The notes under the pieces are model-generated. The model saw only the letters and a program-made list of their open reading frames with translations, ran no database searches and was not told the origin of the DNA. From Paracoccaceae bacterium (GTDB lineage: Bacteria > Pseudomonadota > Alphaproteobacteria > Rhodobacterales > Rhodobacteraceae), in the NCBI GenBank assembly GCA_021648025.1, contig JAKITO010000035.1:1-34082 (forward strand): DNA of 34,082 nt. The letters are read 5' to 3'. Below, in pieces: positions 32,668 through 34,082 of this stretch. The position numbers were made by a program, and so were the translations under genes. Every line of letters begins with the position of its first letter. The first letter of the stretch is position 1.

Positions 32668-34082
32668 TTGGCCGAACCGCAACAGTATGCCCCCCACGGT
32701 AGTAAACGTCACAACACTGGTGGCACCCATGCGCTTGGCCTGATCGCTGTGCTGATCGCCGGGGCGTGCCTTTTGCCGATGGTGGCTGTGGGGGTGGCGG
32801 CCTTGACTGGTGGCACCGGCACGGTGATGCACCTGATCGATACGGTGCTGCTGCGATATGGGCTGACCACGTTGGCCCTGGTGGTGATGGTGGCGGCTGG
32901 CACATTTGCGCTGGGGGTCGGGGCGGCGTGGCTGGTGACCATGACGCGCTTTTCGGGGGTGCGGGTGCTGGAGATCGCTTTGGTGTTGCCGATGGCGTTT
33001 CCGGCTTATGTGCTGGCCTATGCCTATACCTATGTGCTGGACCATCCCGGTATTGTTCAAAGTACCTTGCGCGATGTGACCGGCTGGGGGCCACGCGATT
33101 ACTGGTTCCCCGAGATCCGTTCGCTTGGTGGGGCTGCGGTGATGCTGATTCTGGTGCTGTACCCGTATGTCTATCTGCTGGCGCGGGCGGCGTTCCTGCA
33201 ACAAAGTGCGACGGCGTTTCTGGCGGCGCGGGCGCTGGGCAATAATGCATTGCAGGCGTTCTGGAAGGTCAGCCTGCCAATGGCACGGCCTGCCATTGCG
33301 GCGGGGGTTTTGCTGGCGGTGATGGAGACCATCGCCGATTTTGGCACCGTGGCCTATTTTGGGGTCCAGACCTTTGCCACCGGAATTTACACCAGTTGGA
33401 TATCCATGGGCGACCGGGGCGGGGCGGCGCAATTGGCGTTGGTATTGCTGGCATTTGCGCTGGTACTGGCGATGGCTGAACGCAGCCAGCGCGGGCGGGC
33501 CAAGTATCACAGCGCGGGCAAGGCGCATATGTCGATGCCGCCGGTCGAACTGAAAGGCTGGCATGCGGGGCTGGCATTGACCTTGTGTATAGTGCCAGTG
33601 GTGCTGGGATTTGTGTTGCCGGTGGTGATCCTGACCAACATGGGGTTGGAATCGGAACAAAACCTGCTGAGCCGGCGCTATCTTGGTTTTCTCACCAACT
33701 CACTGACCTTGGCGGGGGTCGCGGCGGTGGTGACGGTGCTTGCCGCCATTTCGGTCGGGTTCTACCAGCGACTAAGGCCGGGGCGAAAATCGGCATTGGC
33801 GGGCTATGTCGCGCGTCTGGGATATGCGGTTCCGGGCGGGGTAATTGCGGTCGGGCTGATGGTGCCGTTTGCGATGTTTGACAATGCGTTGGATGCGTGG
33901 ATGCGCGCCACCTTTGACATCTCTACCGGGTTGTTGATCACCGGGTCGATCTGGTTGCTGGTGCTGGCCTATATGGTGCGGTTTCTGGCGGCGGCCTTGG
34001 GGGCATACGAAGGCGGGCAAGCTATGGTGCACGTCAATATGGACGCCGCCGCGCGGTCGTTGGGGGAATCGCCGCTGGGAAC
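32668..34082 (+). CDS. Fe(III)-type ABC transporter permease (FbpB/AfuB-like), 3' end outside window
   Basis: A long open frame runs from TTG 32668 past the window end (about 471 residues seen). The product has two homologous groups of about six membrane segments. The permease coupling motif is seen in the first half as ARALGNNALQAFWKVSLPMA, and the second half (MDAAARSLGESPLG) runs up to the window edge. ADFGTVAYFGVQTFATGIYT is typical of FbpB/AfuB/FutB permeases for ferric iron. TTG is the only start candidate with AAAGG upstream; the codons before it run into a TAG at 32602. An ATPase gene probably follows. Thiamine or other substrates (ThiP group) remain possible. Confidence 0.85.
   Translation, partial: MAEPQQYAPHGSKRHNTGGTHALGLIAVLIAGACLLPMVAVGVAALTGGTGTVMHLIDTVLLRYGLTTLALVVMVAAGTFALGVGAAWLVTMTRFSGVRVLEIALVLPMAFPAYVLAYAYTYVLDHPGIVQSTLRDVTGWGPRDYWFPEIRSLGGAAVMLILVLYPYVYLLARAAFLQQSATAFLAARALGNNALQAFWKVSLPMARPAIAAGVLLAVMETIADFGTVAYFGVQTFATGIYTSWISMGDRGGAAQLALVLLAFALVLAMAERSQRGRAKYHSAGKAHMSMPPVELKGWHAGLALTLCIVPVVLGFVLPVVILTNMGLESEQNLLSRRYLGFLTNSLTLAGVAAVVTVLAAISVGFYQRLRPGRKSALAGYVARLGYAVPGGVIAVGLMVPFAMFDNALDAWMRATFDISTGLLITGSIWLLVLAYMVRFLAAALGAYEGGQAMVHVNMDAAARSLGESPLG

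Overview
The window is a GC-rich stretch of an alphaproteobacterial chromosome, most likely a marine Rhodobacteraceae (roseobacter-type) strain. The clues are an Hsp20 gene followed by a DUF1150 gene, a fused sulfate adenylyltransferase/APS kinase, a Hint-domain protein, the lgt-midA-pgeF operon, a two-domain ALDH16-type aldehyde dehydrogenase beside deoC, and a SitABCD-type operon behind Fur/Mur-like boxes. No rRNA, tRNA, CRISPR array, phage or insertion sequence was seen.

Layout. 1-1335: the end of an Hsp20 gene, a DUF1150 gene and a GT10 glycosyltransferase. 1421-6120 (minus): sulfate activation (sat/cysC), a membrane adenylate cyclase with a [2Fe-2S] domain, and trxB. 6310-9166: an Lrp/AsnC regulator, a Hint protein, a gap holding an overlooked 42-codon gene, and pgeF. 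9177-11143 (minus): midA and lgt, which with pgeF form one tight operon. 11241-14420 (plus): ubiK, a YbjN-like gene, then proC, a tRNA-binding CsaA-like gene and a 2-hydroxyacid dehydrogenase with overlapping ends. 14442-15247 (minus): a small DUF6500-like gene and tdk. 15615-16073: a helix-turn-helix-like protein behind two matched inverted repeats. 16178-19507 (minus): deoC and ALDH16, which with tdk suggest deoxyribonucleoside salvage and catabolism. 19746-23640 (plus): a manganese/iron ABC importer. 23696-26787 (plus): mutL and rmuC. 26774-31331 (minus): a four-gene unit of SDR, secreted protein, Rieske oxygenase and glutamine-synthetase-like ligase. 31695-34082 (plus): a bicupin ureidoglycine aminohydrolase-like protein and the start of an Fe(III)-type ABC permease.

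Most of the window is housekeeping. The least explained part is 26.8-32.5 kb. There a Rieske oxygenase is co-transcribed with a glutamine-synthetase-like ligase. This pairing is known from pathways that first gamma-glutamylate an amine and then oxidise it (for example aniline degradation), so the unit may be an undescribed amine-catabolic system; that is an inference. Other points for a second look are the overlooked small gene with its own terminator, four short tandem repeats at gene borders, a 26-bp-arm inverted repeat, a 22-bp palindrome before the bicupin gene, a CtrA-type box, and paired metal-regulator boxes before the ABC importer.
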